Of a stretch of DNA of 64,000 nucleotides, positions 1 through 8,872 are shown piece after piece. The translations under genes were made by a program, and so were the position numbers. Every line of letters starts with the position of its first letter. Position 1 is the stretch's first letter. A model generated the notes under the pieces. The model did not search any database, was not told the origin of the DNA, and saw only the letters and a list, made by a program, of their open reading frames with translations. Source of the DNA: Bacillus sp. FSL K6-3431 (GTDB lineage Bacteria > Bacillota > Bacilli > Bacillales > Bacillaceae_C). The stretch covers positions 1,674,001 to 1,738,000 of the forward strand of contig NZ_JBBOCT010000001.1 of NCBI RefSeq assembly GCF_038002605.1. The letters are read 5' to 3'.

Positions 1-2
1 GA

Positions 3-338
3 TTAGAGAATAATATCGCAGGACTTTTATGTTACTTAGGAGTATTTGTTACTGGTATTATTTTTTTCATACTAGAAAAGAAAAGCCCATTCGTTAAATT
101 TCATGCAATGCAATCAACCGTCACATTCGTCGGCCTTCAAATTGCAGCTTACGTAGTAGGTTTCGTCCCGTTTTTTGGTGGAATACTAGGCACACTCATT
201 CAATTATTAAACTTAATATTATGGATTGTGCTGATGGTCAAAGCTTATAACAAAGAACTGTTTAAATTACCCATCGCTAGTAGTATTGCTGAAAGTTTAG
301 TAGTTAAATTTGAAAATAAAACAAATACGAATGCCTAA
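3..338 (+). CDS. DUF4870 / Tic20-like membrane protein (5' end outside window)
   Basis: The reading frame is open from base 3, so the gene starts upstream of the window; the first ATG visible (108) is internal. The visible part begins LENNIAGLLCYLGVFVTGII, followed by the LEKKSPFVKFHAMQS stretch between two hydrophobic segments. A membrane segment, a polar loop with 'KFHAxQ', and a second and third hydrophobic segment are the layout of the DUF4870 (Tic20-like) family of small membrane proteins. The function of this family in Firmicutes is not known to me. It ends in a hydrophilic Asn/Lys-rich tail and is followed by a clear terminator. Confidence 0.75.
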   Translation, partial: LENNIAGLLCYLGVFVTGIIFFILEKKSPFVKFHAMQSTVTFVGLQIAAYVVGFVPFFGGILGTLIQLLNLILWIVLMVKAYNKELFKLPIASSIAESLVVKFENKTNTNA

Positions 339-345
339 AACAACT

Positions 346-400
346 AAAAAACTTGCGAATGAATGGTCATCAATTAAATTCATTCTCGCAAGTTTTTTTT
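346..400 (+). terminator. rho-independent terminator
   Basis: The arms AAACTTGCGAATGAAT and ATTCATTCTCGCAAGTTT pair almost fully and are followed by a run of eight T. It ends the DUF4870 gene. The opposite strand has an A/T-rich flank, so it may also serve the convergent DUF1854 gene. Confidence 0.85.
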
Positions 401-487
401 AGATATTATCAATAATGCTTTTTATTCCGCTCCGTATTCCTTGGTATTAATTTTTCTTTATGTAATATTCCACTTATAACATCACCA

Positions 488-985
488 TCACATAATTTTC
501 TGCAATTCCTTCATACTATTAAAATCAAGTTGGTTTCTGTCCGCTATTTCACATCTTAACCCATCAATATCCGTAAATAAAATTCTTTCCGAATTTAAAA
601 TTTTAATGTGTTCATGAAGATTGCGCATCAGCATACGTAAATTTCCCCGGTCTGTAATGAGATCGAACACCCATAGCCCCGGTTCCTGTTTTATTTTCTT
701 GATTTTCGTCACCTTCGGAATTAAATAACGGAGATGCAACTCTGTTTCCAACTCATCTCTGCTCAGTGAATCAAGCTCAGACAAATCTTTTACAATACCT
801 AACTCCTCCCCTTCAGCATTCCTAAACGAAATATATTGTGCTGGTTTGGTAAAAGGAAAAGCCTGATAAATAATTACTTCCTCATGCATATCTCCCTTTA
901 TTACTGCCTGCAATAATCCTCCTGTCTGTCTCTGTAATTGAATCTCACCCGGTTGTAAAAAAAGTGAATCAAATAACTCTTCCAT
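488..985 (-). CDS. DUF1854 family protein, partner of the upstream ABC transporter
   Basis: A soluble protein of 165 aa without signal peptide or membrane segment. The middle has the conserved-looking stretch 'ELHLRYLIPKVTKIKKIKQEPGLWVFDLITDRG', which I recognise as DUF1854. Its ATG shares one base with the stop of the transporter gene (TAATG at 985), so the two are almost certainly translationally coupled. DUF1854 proteins are known as partners of an ABC exporter; in some proteobacteria the pair sits beside cyanophycin genes. No cyanophycin synthetase or cyanophycinase is in this window, so the substrate cannot be inferred. Confidence 0.7.
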   Translation of the reverse strand: MEELFDSLFLQPGEIQLQRQTGGLLQAVIKGDMHEEVIIYQAFPFTKPAQYISFRNAEGEELGIVKDLSELDSLSRDELETELHLRYLIPKVTKIKKIKQEPGLWVFDLITDRGNLRMLMRNLHEHIKILNSERILFTDIDGLRCEIADRNQLDFNSMKELQKIM

Positions 986-3174
986 TAGCTTACAACCCCT
1001 TTTATTTTTGAAAGTTCCTTTTGGGCTTCTACAAGTTCATGATACTTTCCACGTAGTGCTATTAATTCCTCATGTGTACCGCTTTCAATCATTTTACCTT
1101 TATCAATCACAACTAATCGATCCGCGTTTCTTAATGTGGAAAGTCTGTGAGCAATCGCAAATGTTGTTCTTCCCTTAACTAGTCGCGAAATAGCTTCTTG
1201 AATTTTTCGTTCGGTTTCAGTATCCACTGAAGCAGTCGCTTCGTCTAATATCAAGATGCGCGGATCATGAAGGATAGCTCGTGCAATAGCGATTCGTTGC
1301 TTTTGACCACCTGATAAGCGATGACCTCTTTCACCAACCATCGTATCATAACCATCTGTCATCTCTACAATAAAATCATGAGCATTTGCAATTGTTGTCG
1401 CTCGAATAATTTCTTCAGGACTAGCATCAGGTTTTGAATAAGCAATATTTTCTGCTATGGTACCATCGAAAAGAAATGTTTCTTGTAGCACGACACCAAT
1501 TTGTTTATGAAGATCTTCTTGTTCGATGTTTCTTAAATCAATTCCGTCAATTGTTATACTTCCTTGGTTAGGATCATAGAATCGACATATTAAATTAATC
1601 AAGGTCGATTTCCCCGCACCGGAATGACCAACTAGTCCAATCATTTCTCCAGGCTTCACACTTAAATCTACATTTTTTAACGCGGGTTCGTGTGACTCGT
1701 ATCCAAAAGTTACATGGTTCAGCCTGACATGTCCTTCTATCCTCGGTAAGGATGTAGCATTTGGTGAATTCGGTACATCATTAGGTGCATCTATTACTTC
1801 AAAAATTCGATCAGCAGCCGAAAAAGCACTATTCATCCAGTTAATTGCCTGACTAAACCATTGTAACGGGGCCATCAACATACCTAAATAGGAGATAAAA
1901 GCCATTAATGTTCCTAGCGTAATCGTTTCGTTAATGACGCCCCATCCACCAAAGTACCATATCAATAATGTACTAGAACCAGTGATAAAAGATAATAAAG
2001 GGAAGATACCTTGCCAAAGTCCCTCTGTCTTGATTGTTTCCTTTACTAACTTTGTGCTTCCATCCATGTATCTATCTGTTTCTTTTCTTTCCTGACCAAA
2101 TGCCTTTACAACTCTAAAACCCTGCAATGAATCTCCTACAATTTGATTGAGTTTGTTAATCGCACGCCATTGCCGGTACCATCGAGTGCGCACATATGGT
2201 CTAATAATAAATGATGTGAGTATAATCAAAGGTGTCGGCAATAATGCCCACAATGCAAGCTGCCAATTTAAGCTAAGCAACATCGCTAGAATAGCGATAA
2301 ACATAAGCACTTGACCAAAGATATACATGACACCATCTGTTAGGAACTGCCGAATGGCTTCCGCGTCACTATTCACCCTACCGATGAATTGTGATGTTTG
2401 TCGACGATCAAAATAACTTAAAGAAAGCCCAATAAGAGATTGATATGTATCTTTCCGAATATCTCCCATGATATTACTACCAATCCGAACCCCCACATAT
2501 CCTCTTAATGCGGTTGTTAATGCGCTGATAAATTGTGTTGCACCAATAGCCACCACTAGTAATAATAAAATGGAACCCATATTTCTTGCTTGTAGCACAT
2601 CATCAACAATAACTTTCGTAATAAATGGTGGGGCTAACCCTATTAAAGTAACGATAATCATTAATAACGCTGCTAGCACCATTTGCCCCTTATATGGTGT
2701 GGCATATTGAAGTATTCGCGTAATGACTTTCTTCTTATCTATGCACAAGGGACAAACGTTAGTTCCCTCCTGAAGTCGGCGATTACATATTGGGCAATTC
2801 CTCGGCAAATCTTTTTCCGAAATGGATGGGAGATCCTCCCCTTTACACCATTTTTCAATTACATTTGCCACAATGGAGAACTTTCCTGATAAACCAGCCG
2901 TGTATCTTAAAAAGACAATTGGACCTGTTGTGCTTTCAATAATGAGGTTGCCACAACCTATTGAGGATATAGTACGGGCTCCTTGCACCTCACTGAAAAG
3001 TAGATTCTTTATGACCTCTCCCTCTTGACCCAACACTGAAATTCCTGTTTCAGTTATAATGAGCCATTGTTCAATAAAAGTCCCCATTTCATCAACGTCT
3101 GTTTTAGCAACTAATTGTAAAGAGCCACTTATGGTATTCTTTATGTGACTTGGCAAAATATCAAGCATATACAT
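985..3174 (-). CDS. ABC exporter (permease-ATPase fusion) with N-terminal extension and zinc ribbon
   Basis: A 729-aa half transporter of the exporter type. Residues 1-120 form an extra soluble domain. A four-cysteine zinc ribbon follows (CPIC at 127-130, CPLC at 141-144), then a six-helix transmembrane domain (about 160-460) and an ATPase domain with Walker A GHSGAGKST (516-524), signature LSGGQ (620-624) and Walker B ILILDEATASVD (640-651). Ordinary bacterial half exporters are about 580 aa, so the N-terminal 140 residues are an addition. The ATG at 3174 has GGAGG about 7 nt upstream. The DUF1854 gene follows with a one-base overlap. It probably works as a homodimer in the cytoplasmic membrane; the substrate is unknown. 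Confidence 0.85.
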   Translation of the reverse strand: MYMLDILPSHIKNTISGSLQLVAKTDVDEMGTFIEQWLIITETGISVLGQEGEVIKNLLFSEVQGARTISSIGCGNLIIESTTGPIVFLRYTAGLSGKFSIVANVIEKWCKGEDLPSISEKDLPRNCPICNRRLQEGTNVCPLCIDKKKVITRILQYATPYKGQMVLAALLMIIVTLIGLAPPFITKVIVDDVLQARNMGSILLLLVVAIGATQFISALTTALRGYVGVRIGSNIMGDIRKDTYQSLIGLSLSYFDRRQTSQFIGRVNSDAEAIRQFLTDGVMYIFGQVLMFIAILAMLLSLNWQLALWALLPTPLIILTSFIIRPYVRTRWYRQWRAINKLNQIVGDSLQGFRVVKAFGQERKETDRYMDGSTKLVKETIKTEGLWQGIFPLLSFITGSSTLLIWYFGGWGVINETITLGTLMAFISYLGMLMAPLQWFSQAINWMNSAFSAADRIFEVIDAPNDVPNSPNATSLPRIEGHVRLNHVTFGYESHEPALKNVDLSVKPGEMIGLVGHSGAGKSTLINLICRFYDPNQGSITIDGIDLRNIEQEDLHKQIGVVLQETFLFDGTIAENIAYSKPDASPEEIIRATTIANAHDFIVEMTDGYDTMVGERGHRLSGGQKQRIAIARAILHDPRILILDEATASVDTETERKIQEAISRLVKGRTTFAIAHRLSTLRNADRLVVIDKGKMIESGTHEELIALRGKYHELVEAQKELSKIKGVVS

Positions 3175-3673
3175 GCTAAACCTCCATACATTCCTCTTTT
3201 TTCATTAATATAAGTAAAACGTCCTCATGGAAGTGATTTCATAAAATTATGTTTAGTAGTATAATATTTTCAGATTTTTGTTTTAGCTCCTATTTTACTT
3301 TTACATGTTAAATTTCCTACCTTTTCATCTCACTCCCTTGTCAACTTTGTATGTTGTTATTCATTTACCTTCATTAATATTTTACATTCAATTACACTTC
3401 TTTATTGAAAGCGCTGTCTATCGTTTAAATAAAAAAGTGTCTTTTTAAAATTCAAGACCGTTCAAGTCCACAACATTACCTCCACTTTTAATATAATACT
3501 CTATTTCCAGCTCTTATTTTACAATTTTGTAAATTTTTATACAAATTTGAAGATTATTCATTGGATTTACAATCCTTTTGACCTATTTCCGATGTAAATG
3601 TGCTCCTAAGGAGAGATCAATATTCTTCCAACCCACATCAATGTTCTTGGGCTGGTATAAGGAACGATAGAAA
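3175..3673. other. intergenic region, about 500 bp
   Basis: Very AT-rich and without a convincing ORF on either strand. It separates two genes on the same strand. Apart from the cre-like site I see no terminator with a clear T-run and no repeat. Confidence 0.5.
3406..3419. promoter_or_regulatory. cre-like catabolite control site
   Basis: TGAAAGCGCTGTCT matches the CcpA operator consensus TGWAARCGYTWNCW at 13 of 14 positions and is nearly palindromic. It lies about 230 bp upstream of the ABC transporter gene. No promoter was identified beside it, so the regulated gene is a guess. Confidence 0.4.
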
Positions 3674-4282
3674 TTATCTGAAGTGTATATGATCATCTAC
3701 AATTGAGCCTAACCGCACATAATTTATTATTTTATTAGACTCTGCAACGACCCTCTGTCTACCATATACATTTAAAAACCAGTTTTCTTGTTTTGTATTT
3801 TGATCTTCAGCTGGACAAAGGGAATACTTTATCCAACTTGGCATATATGTTTTTAAGGTTAGATACGTTCTGCGCATATGGTAACTAGCTGTTACAATCA
3901 ATAATCTTTCAATCTTATGCAGCTGAAAAAGTCGATCTAAAACGATTAATGAAGCTAGTATATTTTCCTTTGTATTAGTAGAAACAGTTTCGACTAGTAT
4001 ATCTTTTTCTGGTATTCCTAACTCCATGGCCTTGGCTTTTAAAAGCATTGCTTCAGGTAAAGAATTGCCGTTCCATGCTACGCCCCCAGAAAATAATATT
4101 TTATTAGCTCTCCCCTCTTTGTACAATTGAATAGCTTTTGGTAATCGGTATTGGACTGCTTTACTGCTACCAAAAACAAATATACAATCCCCTTTTTTAA
4201 AGTCATCATTTATGTCGGCATATAGTAGGTTCGTCATTAATTTATCTGTTAGTTTCTCGGGATTTAATTCAGAAATTTTCAA
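3674..4282 (-). CDS. YdcF/DUF218-family protein
   Basis: A 202-aa protein without signal peptide. The DUF218 features are the first strand 'DCIFVFGSS', the segment 'RANKILFSGGVAWNG', the 'ELGIPEKDILVETVSTNTKENILAS' region (the family's hallmark E-x-S-x-x-T-x-E-N) and 'LLIVTASYHMRRTYLTLK'. Members include YdcF and the ElyC/SanA envelope group; the biochemical activity is mostly unknown, and YdcF of E. coli binds S-adenosylmethionine. The start is TTG, with GGGAGG about 9 nt upstream; the ATG inside that ribosome binding region runs straight into a stop. It stands alone with long spacers on both sides. Confidence 0.75.
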   Translation of the reverse strand: MKISELNPEKLTDKLMTNLLYADINDDFKKGDCIFVFGSSKAVQYRLPKAIQLYKEGRANKILFSGGVAWNGNSLPEAMLLKAKAMELGIPEKDILVETVSTNTKENILASLIVLDRLFQLHKIERLLIVTASYHMRRTYLTLKTYMPSWIKYSLCPAEDQNTKQENWFLNVYGRQRVVAESNKIINYVRLGSIVDDHIHFR

Positions 4283-4558
4283 TTATTCATCCTCCCTTTT
4301 AACTTACTTTTTTTCAATGATCGCAAACTATTTTACCTTCCAATAGCTATTCAGAAAACGGCATTTTATATTAATATGTTTTGCAAAGAAACGATATGAC
4401 TAGAATGCTTTACTCTCCTTTAAAAACAACTCTTTCACAATACTAGAAGTACCCCCAAAATAGTTTTTACTGGGCCTTTTAATTTCGTATTCAGTAAGGG
4501 GCGCATCGAAGGAGATACTGAATTTAAATAACAGCAATATTTCTTTTCATTTAAATTT

Positions 4559-5263
4559 TTATTTGCACGCTTTTATAATTATAAAATGGGGATTTTTCAT
4601 TAAATTTTCGTACTTTTCCGGCTCGAGTGCTTTAAATTTTATAGTCGGTTGAGGTTCTACAACTCTTTCAATTGTAAAATACTCCAATGTTTCCTTTAGA
4701 ATCAAATGAAGTGGTCGGCGATAAAATGGAACTTCAAGCATCTTGCCTCCTCTTTTCCATTCATCAATAATAAGTTCAGTAGAAAAGTAATCTTTACTTT
4801 CGGACATTTTGATATCCATAAATGGATGATGGACTGAAAATAGCAGTTTACCTTCTGGCTTTAATATCCTTCTGAATTCACTAAATGTTTTATTCCAGTC
4901 CTTAATATAATGAAGTACCAACGAACTAACAATGAAATCAAATGATTCATCTTCGAAGGGGAGCTTATCTTCTAAATTCATGCAAAAAACATCTGATTTT
5001 TCTCCAACCCTTCTTTTAGTTGCTGCAACCATATTTGGACTAATATCCGTCGCAGTTACTTTAGCACCAAGTTTGGCTAATTGTAATGTGTACCATCCAG
5101 CCGCACAACCTGCATCAAGTATGTGTTTGTTTGCTATACTTTCTGGAAGTTGAGAAATCATTGCTGGTCTTTCATAAGCTATGTTATACAAATTTTTATA
5201 ATCTACATTATGTTCATAATCATGCGCCAATTGATTATAAGTTTCCTTCACACTTTTATTCAT
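4559..5263 (-). CDS. class I SAM-dependent methyltransferase
   Basis: 234 aa. Motif I is 'HILDAGCAAGWYTLQLA' (about 46-62), followed by the acidic end of strand 2 in 'KVTATDIS' and the methyltransferase-11 type motif 'FDFIVSSLVLHYIKDW' with 'FRRILKPEGKLLFSVHHPF'. This is the small-molecule methyltransferase fold (Methyltransf_11/25). The C-terminal 'FYRRPLHLILKETLEYF' is seen in uncharacterised Firmicute members. The substrate is unknown. Start at ATG 5263 with AAAGGAG upstream. Confidence 0.8.
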   Translation of the reverse strand: MNKSVKETYNQLAHDYEHNVDYKNLYNIAYERPAMISQLPESIANKHILDAGCAAGWYTLQLAKLGAKVTATDISPNMVAATKRRVGEKSDVFCMNLEDKLPFEDESFDFIVSSLVLHYIKDWNKTFSEFRRILKPEGKLLFSVHHPFMDIKMSESKDYFSTELIIDEWKRGGKMLEVPFYRRPLHLILKETLEYFTIERVVEPQPTIKFKALEPEKYENLMKNPHFIIIKACK

Positions 5264-5422
5264 TTTTTATCTCCTTTGTTTTATTTGATATCATCACATT
5301 ATGAATTCTATATCTATTTGTTATCCCCTTCATAAGGTTTAATACTTCACACTTATTTAGGTAATGGTTAGTATACTTTTGAATATACATGAATGGATGA
5401 TTCATGTAGGAAGGAGATATTC

Positions 5423-5614
5423 ATGTTGAATTGGATTCTCATCATCACTATTCCGATTATTGCCTTTGCTCTTTTTGAGGAGTTAATCTATTTCTTTGTT
5501 AATCGAATTATCTTTAGGGTTGCAGCAGAAGAAGAAATGACGAAAAAAGTGAAATGGAGTGAGAAAATAAAGTTACTCACAAACAAATTACGATTGAAAG
5601 ATAAATCTCTCTAG
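5423..5614 (+). CDS. small single-pass membrane protein
   Basis: 63 aa. A longer frame opens at 5393, but AAGGAG at 5411-5416 lies 6 nt before the ATG at 5423 and decides the start. Residues 1-30 are strongly hydrophobic (MLNWILIITIPIIAFALFEE), followed by a basic cytoplasmic tail ending KLRLKDKSL. I do not recognise the family. It is transcribed divergently from the upstream methyltransferase. Confidence 0.6.
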   Translation: MLNWILIITIPIIAFALFEELIYFFVNRIIFRVAAEEEMTKKVKWSEKIKLLTNKLRLKDKSL

Positions 5615-5645
5615 ACTTTATTATTGACTAGAGAGTCCTTCTTTT
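5607..5645 (+). terminator. probable terminator
   Basis: CTCTCTAG at the stop codon pairs with CTAGAGAG, with a 13-nt loop, followed by TCCTTCTTTTC. The T-run is imperfect. Confidence 0.45.
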
Positions 5646-5653
5646 CACTCATT

Positions 5654-6220
5654 TTACGTATTAAATACGCTGGATCCCTTTTCTTTCCAATCTTCAGCTA
5701 GCATTCCGTAAACGATATGGTCAACATGATGATCATATAGCCACTCTGCCTGTCTAATTCGACCTTCATTTACAAAACCTAATCTTTCTGGGATCGATCT
5801 ACTTTTCTTATTTTCCACAGCAGCTCGAATATCCACCCGATTTAATTTTAATTCATTAAAAGCATAGTCAGTTAAGCCTTTTGCGACCTTCGTCATAATT
5901 CCATTTCCTTGATATTCCTGTCCAAGCCAATAACCAATATATGCGATTCTGTTTGACCAATCAATTTCATTAAAACCAGCAACACCAACGATTTCTCCAT
6001 TGAATAAAATAACGGTGTTCATACTTTTATTCTTGGCATAGCTTGTTAAACATAATTCTATAAATACTTTTGTATCCTCTACCCTTTTATTTGTATCAAG
6101 CCATGGAAGCCATTTCCGCAAGTAACCTCTAGATTGATTCGTTAACGCAAAGATCCTTTCACTATCTTCTAATTGAATCAATTTCAAATATAATTCCTCA
6201 TCAATTTTATGCACAAACAT
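5654..6220 (-). CDS. RimJ/RimL-type GNAT N-acetyltransferase, YdaF-like
   Basis: 188 aa. It has the acetyl-CoA binding motif region 'IGYWLGQEYQGNGIMTKVAKGLTDYAF' (R/Q-x-x-G-x-G/A type) and the RimL-like ending 'LNRVDIRAAVENKKSRSIPERLGFVNEGRIRQ'. This is the Acetyltransf_3 group, which acetylates N-terminal amines of ribosomal proteins or small molecules. It is closest in my memory to B. subtilis YdaF. ATG 6220 follows GAGGGGGG. It is a monocistronic gene. Confidence 0.8.
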   Translation of the reverse strand: MFVHKIDEELYLKLIQLEDSERIFALTNQSRGYLRKWLPWLDTNKRVEDTKVFIELCLTSYAKNKSMNTVILFNGEIVGVAGFNEIDWSNRIAYIGYWLGQEYQGNGIMTKVAKGLTDYAFNELKLNRVDIRAAVENKKSRSIPERLGFVNEGRIRQAEWLYDHHVDHIVYGMLAEDWKEKGSSVFNT

Positions 6221-6421
6221 ATTATGCCCCCCTCAACAGAAATCAAAGTTCTATATATTGAATATTAACACATTCAGATAAGCCCTGATTTTTAGTATCT
6301 TTCTTTACTGATAATGAATTCGACGAAACACAAATAGAGTTTAGTTCAATTCACTACCAGTTAAGAATCTGCAATTTTTTCCGCAAGGTAATGTGGCATA
6401 AATGTTGGAATTCGAGGAAAT

Positions 6422-6484
6422 TCACATGAAGAGGAAAAAGAAAGTCCAGCCTGCTAGAGCAGAAAGTATTCCGATGTCATTCAT
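6422..6484 (-). CDS. candidate 20-aa hydrophobic peptide
   Basis: ATG at 6484 is preceded by AAAAGGAGTGGACTAAT, a good ribosome binding site, and opens a 20-codon frame, MNDIGILSALAGWTFFFLFM, ending in TGA. The peptide is one short hydrophobic helix. It lies in an otherwise empty 365-bp spacer (6221-6585) where I see nothing else. I have no family match, and such a short frame can arise by chance. Confidence 0.3.
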   Translation of the reverse strand: MNDIGILSALAGWTFFFLFM

Positions 6485-6585
6485 ATTAGTCCACTCCTTT
6501 TCTTTTCATTATGGGGATTTTTTGTTTAAGATTGATTAAGAATAACAAATGACATTCTACAGTTAAAATAAAAGGAGAATAGACT

Positions 6586-7182
6586 ATGAACCCCTGGAAT
6601 ATTCGTTTTCGAGATGAGAACTATGTTTACGGTACTGAACCAAACGTATTTTTAACAGAAATACAGAAAAGACTTCAATTAACAGGTGATGCTTTGGCAA
6701 TTGCGGAAGGTGAAGGCCGTAACGCAGTTTTTTTAGCTGAACAAGGAATGAATGTAACTGTTTGGGATTACGCGGAATCTGGGCTAGAAAAAACTAAAAG
6801 GCTTGCTGAAACTCGAGATGTTGTCGTTAAAACAGAACTTGCTGACTTAAATGAGGCGCTATGGAAAAAAGATCAGTGGGATGAGCTTGTTTGTATATTC
6901 GGACATTTCCCAACAGAATTACGAAAGAAAACACTTCAGGAAGTGAAAGAAGCAGTTAAGCCAGGTGGATATTTTATAACAGAAGTATATTCAATTCACC
7001 AAATTCCATATCAAAGTGGAGGCCCGAAAGATTTAGACTTTTTATATACTCCAGAAGAGTTTTTACAAATCTTTTCAAATTGGCGGATTGTTCACTTTTT
7101 TATGGGTGAGGTTGATCGTCATGAAGGAGAACTGCATAAGGGCTTGTCACATGTTATTCAGTTTGTTGGGCAAAAACACTGA
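6586..7182 (+). CDS. class I SAM-dependent methyltransferase (TehB-like)
   Basis: 198 aa with motif I 'ALAIAEGEGRNAVFLAEQGMNVTVWDYAESGLEK' (about 36-69) and the post-motif 'DELVCIFGHFPTELRKKTLQEVKEAVKPGGYFITEVY'. The G-E-G-R-N form of motif I is typical of TehB/thiopurine-like methyltransferases. The substrate is unknown. AAAGGAG lies 8 nt before the ATG. It is a stand-alone gene on the plus strand. Confidence 0.8.
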   Translation: MNPWNIRFRDENYVYGTEPNVFLTEIQKRLQLTGDALAIAEGEGRNAVFLAEQGMNVTVWDYAESGLEKTKRLAETRDVVVKTELADLNEALWKKDQWDELVCIFGHFPTELRKKTLQEVKEAVKPGGYFITEVYSIHQIPYQSGGPKDLDFLYTPEEFLQIFSNWRIVHFFMGEVDRHEGELHKGLSHVIQFVGQKH

Positions 7183-7596
7183 ACCTATTAGAACATTCGT
7201 ACAACCTATTCGCAACTCGTAGAAAATTCAATCTTAAAATAAGTCCTCTTAAGCCAGTAGGTTAGTAATCATTTGTTGTTTGTCTTAGAGATTAATTGTG
7301 GCCTTCGTATTTTTTCAATTCGATGACAAACAAAACCACCAAAGGATGAGCGCAAACTCACATTTTGGTGGTTTATTTACGTTTGGCCGAATGTCTTCAG
7401 TTATGAAAAATCAAAGATTTTCACTAAGTGATTTTCAAAGCGCATTCAATCGAGTTTACAAATTTCCCCCAGATAACCTGTACCGTTCCCCGCAATTCGG
7501 AGGAAACCGTGCAAGGCTCCTTTCTTCAAGAGAACTAAAATTATGTACTTCCTCTATCTTTCAGGGTACTCCTTGCACATACTATGTAACAAAATC
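7183..7596. other. intergenic region with two inverted repeats
   Basis: No convincing gene; the long open frame on the plus strand here (7298-7864) runs antisense through the repressor gene. A hairpin AAACCACCAAA/TTTGGTGGTTT at 7333-7374 could terminate transcription. A second inverted repeat, GTGCAAGG (7509-7516) and CCTTGCAC (7571-7578), lies just downstream of the SinR-like gene. Confidence 0.45.
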
Positions 7597-7944
7597 TTAT
7601 GGACCTTGCCTTAATCGCTGCCTTTTCCACATCGTATATTCTATGAAATCCTTCATTTCTTCTAACTGCTTATCATTCATTTGCACAATACATTTCCTTA
7701 GAGAAATAAAATGTGCAATAGATTGGTTTTTCTCTTCAAAAGTAATATTTGTACCATTGAGCAAATACTCTAAACCTACATCTAATGCAGTCGCAATTTT
7801 CACAATGTATTCTTCAGTTGGATTGCTCTGTAGATTTCTTTCAATTATCCTTAAATATGTCTGAACAATGCCAGTTCTCTTTGAAAGTTCGGCTAATGTA
7901 AGTCCTTTTTCCGTTCGTATTTGTCGAATTCTACTACCAATCAT
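7597..7944 (-). CDS. SinR-like helix-turn-helix repressor
   Basis: 115 aa in two parts. Residues 1-65 are a Xre-type helix-turn-helix starting MIGSRIRQIRTEKGLTLAEL, with 'TYLRIIERNLQSNP', very like the SinR DNA-binding domain. Residues 85-110 ('NDKQLEEMKDFIEYTMWKRQR') match the SinI/SinR multimerisation helix pair. In B. subtilis SinR represses matrix genes and is antagonised by SinI; I see no sinI next to this gene, and it need not be the SinR orthologue. ATG 7944 has AAAGGAG about 10 nt upstream. A palindromic GTTCT/AGAAC site lies 157 bp upstream. Confidence 0.75.
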   Translation of the reverse strand: MIGSRIRQIRTEKGLTLAELSKRTGIVQTYLRIIERNLQSNPTEEYIVKIATALDVGLEYLLNGTNITFEEKNQSIAHFISLRKCIVQMNDKQLEEMKDFIEYTMWKRQRLRQGP

Positions 7945-8099
7945 CGCTTATACTCCTTTCCAATCATCCACTTATACTGCGTTTACACTAAAAAACGAGT
8001 AAATTAAGTATATATATCTACTTTAAATAACTTTATAACGAACGAATGCGCAAAAAAAAACATTGTCAGCGTAAATACTCATTAACATCTTTAATTAAG

Positions 8100-8117
8100 C
8101 GTTCTTTAAATAGAACG
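8100..8117. promoter_or_regulatory. palindrome resembling a SinR operator
   Basis: CGTTCTTTAAATAGAACG has perfect 6-bp arms and contains GTTCTTT, the known SinR half-site GTTCTYT. It lies in the divergent spacer between the SinR-like gene and the Sco gene. The rest of this spacer (7945-8302) shows no other gene. Confidence 0.4.
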
Positions 8118-8302
8118 TTTCATAAAGCCAATATAACAAATAATACCCATTATGTCTACATCTTATTTTTTTCCAATATTTCGCTGATTAATGTACTACC
8201 TTTTCATATTTGGATATTTTCCGAACAATCGTTGATAAGGTCCTAAAATCCCTATACGTCGGCTATAATAGAGGCAATTGTATTTACTAGGAGGTTTGTT
8301 TT

Positions 8303-8872
8303 TTGAAGAAGCTTTTGTTATTAATTCTTCTGTCTATCGTACTTATCTTAAGTGCCTGTTCTTCCGAAAAAAGAGGTACTCCAATTAAGGATTTTAATTA
8401 TACGGATCAAGATGGTGAACCTTTCGGGCTCAAAGATTTGGAAGGAAAGGTATGGGTAGCAGATTTTGTATTCACGAATTGTACAACTGTTTGTCCGCCA
8501 ATGTCTGCTAATATGAGTATGCTTCAACAGGATGTCATTGATGCAGGTCTTGAAGATGTACATTTTGTGTCTTTTAGCATTGATCCCGAAATTGACTCTC
8601 CCGAAGTGTTAAAGAAATATGGAGAAGCATTCGAAGCTGATTTTTCCACTTGGCACTTTCTAACTGGGTATTCTCAAAAAGAAATTGAAGACTACGTGCC
8701 GAAAAATTTTAAAACAATTGTCAAGAAACCAAGAGATGATGATCAAGTCATTCATGGAGTTAGTTTTTATCTACTAAATAAAAATGGTGAAATTATTGGT
8801 GATTACCCTGGTGATACAGATGTACCATTCAAACAAATTTTGAAAGATATTAAATCAGCATTAAAATATTAA
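8303..8872 (+). CDS. sco: Sco1/SenC-type copper lipoprotein for cytochrome oxidase
   Basis: 189 aa lipoprotein. Signal peptide 1-18 with lipobox LSAC and the lipidated Cys at 19. The thioredoxin-like SCO fold carries the copper ligands Cys60 and Cys64 (CTTVCP) and His151 (VIHG), all present. SCO proteins deliver or reduce copper at the CuA site of cytochrome c oxidase on the outer face of the membrane; B. subtilis YpmQ is the model. The start is TTG at 8303, supported by AGGAGG at 8289-8294. It is monocistronic with its own terminator. Confidence 0.92.
   Translation: MKKLLLLILLSIVLILSACSSEKRGTPIKDFNYTDQDGEPFGLKDLEGKVWVADFVFTNCTTVCPPMSANMSMLQQDVIDAGLEDVHFVSFSIDPEIDSPEVLKKYGEAFEADFSTWHFLTGYSQKEIEDYVPKNFKTIVKKPRDDDQVIHGVSFYLLNKNGEIIGDYPGDTDVPFKQILKDIKSALKY

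Noticed and set aside
7298..7864. Plus-strand open frame of 188 codons
   Set aside because: It runs antisense through the SinR-like gene, has no ribosome binding site and its composition is not protein-like.
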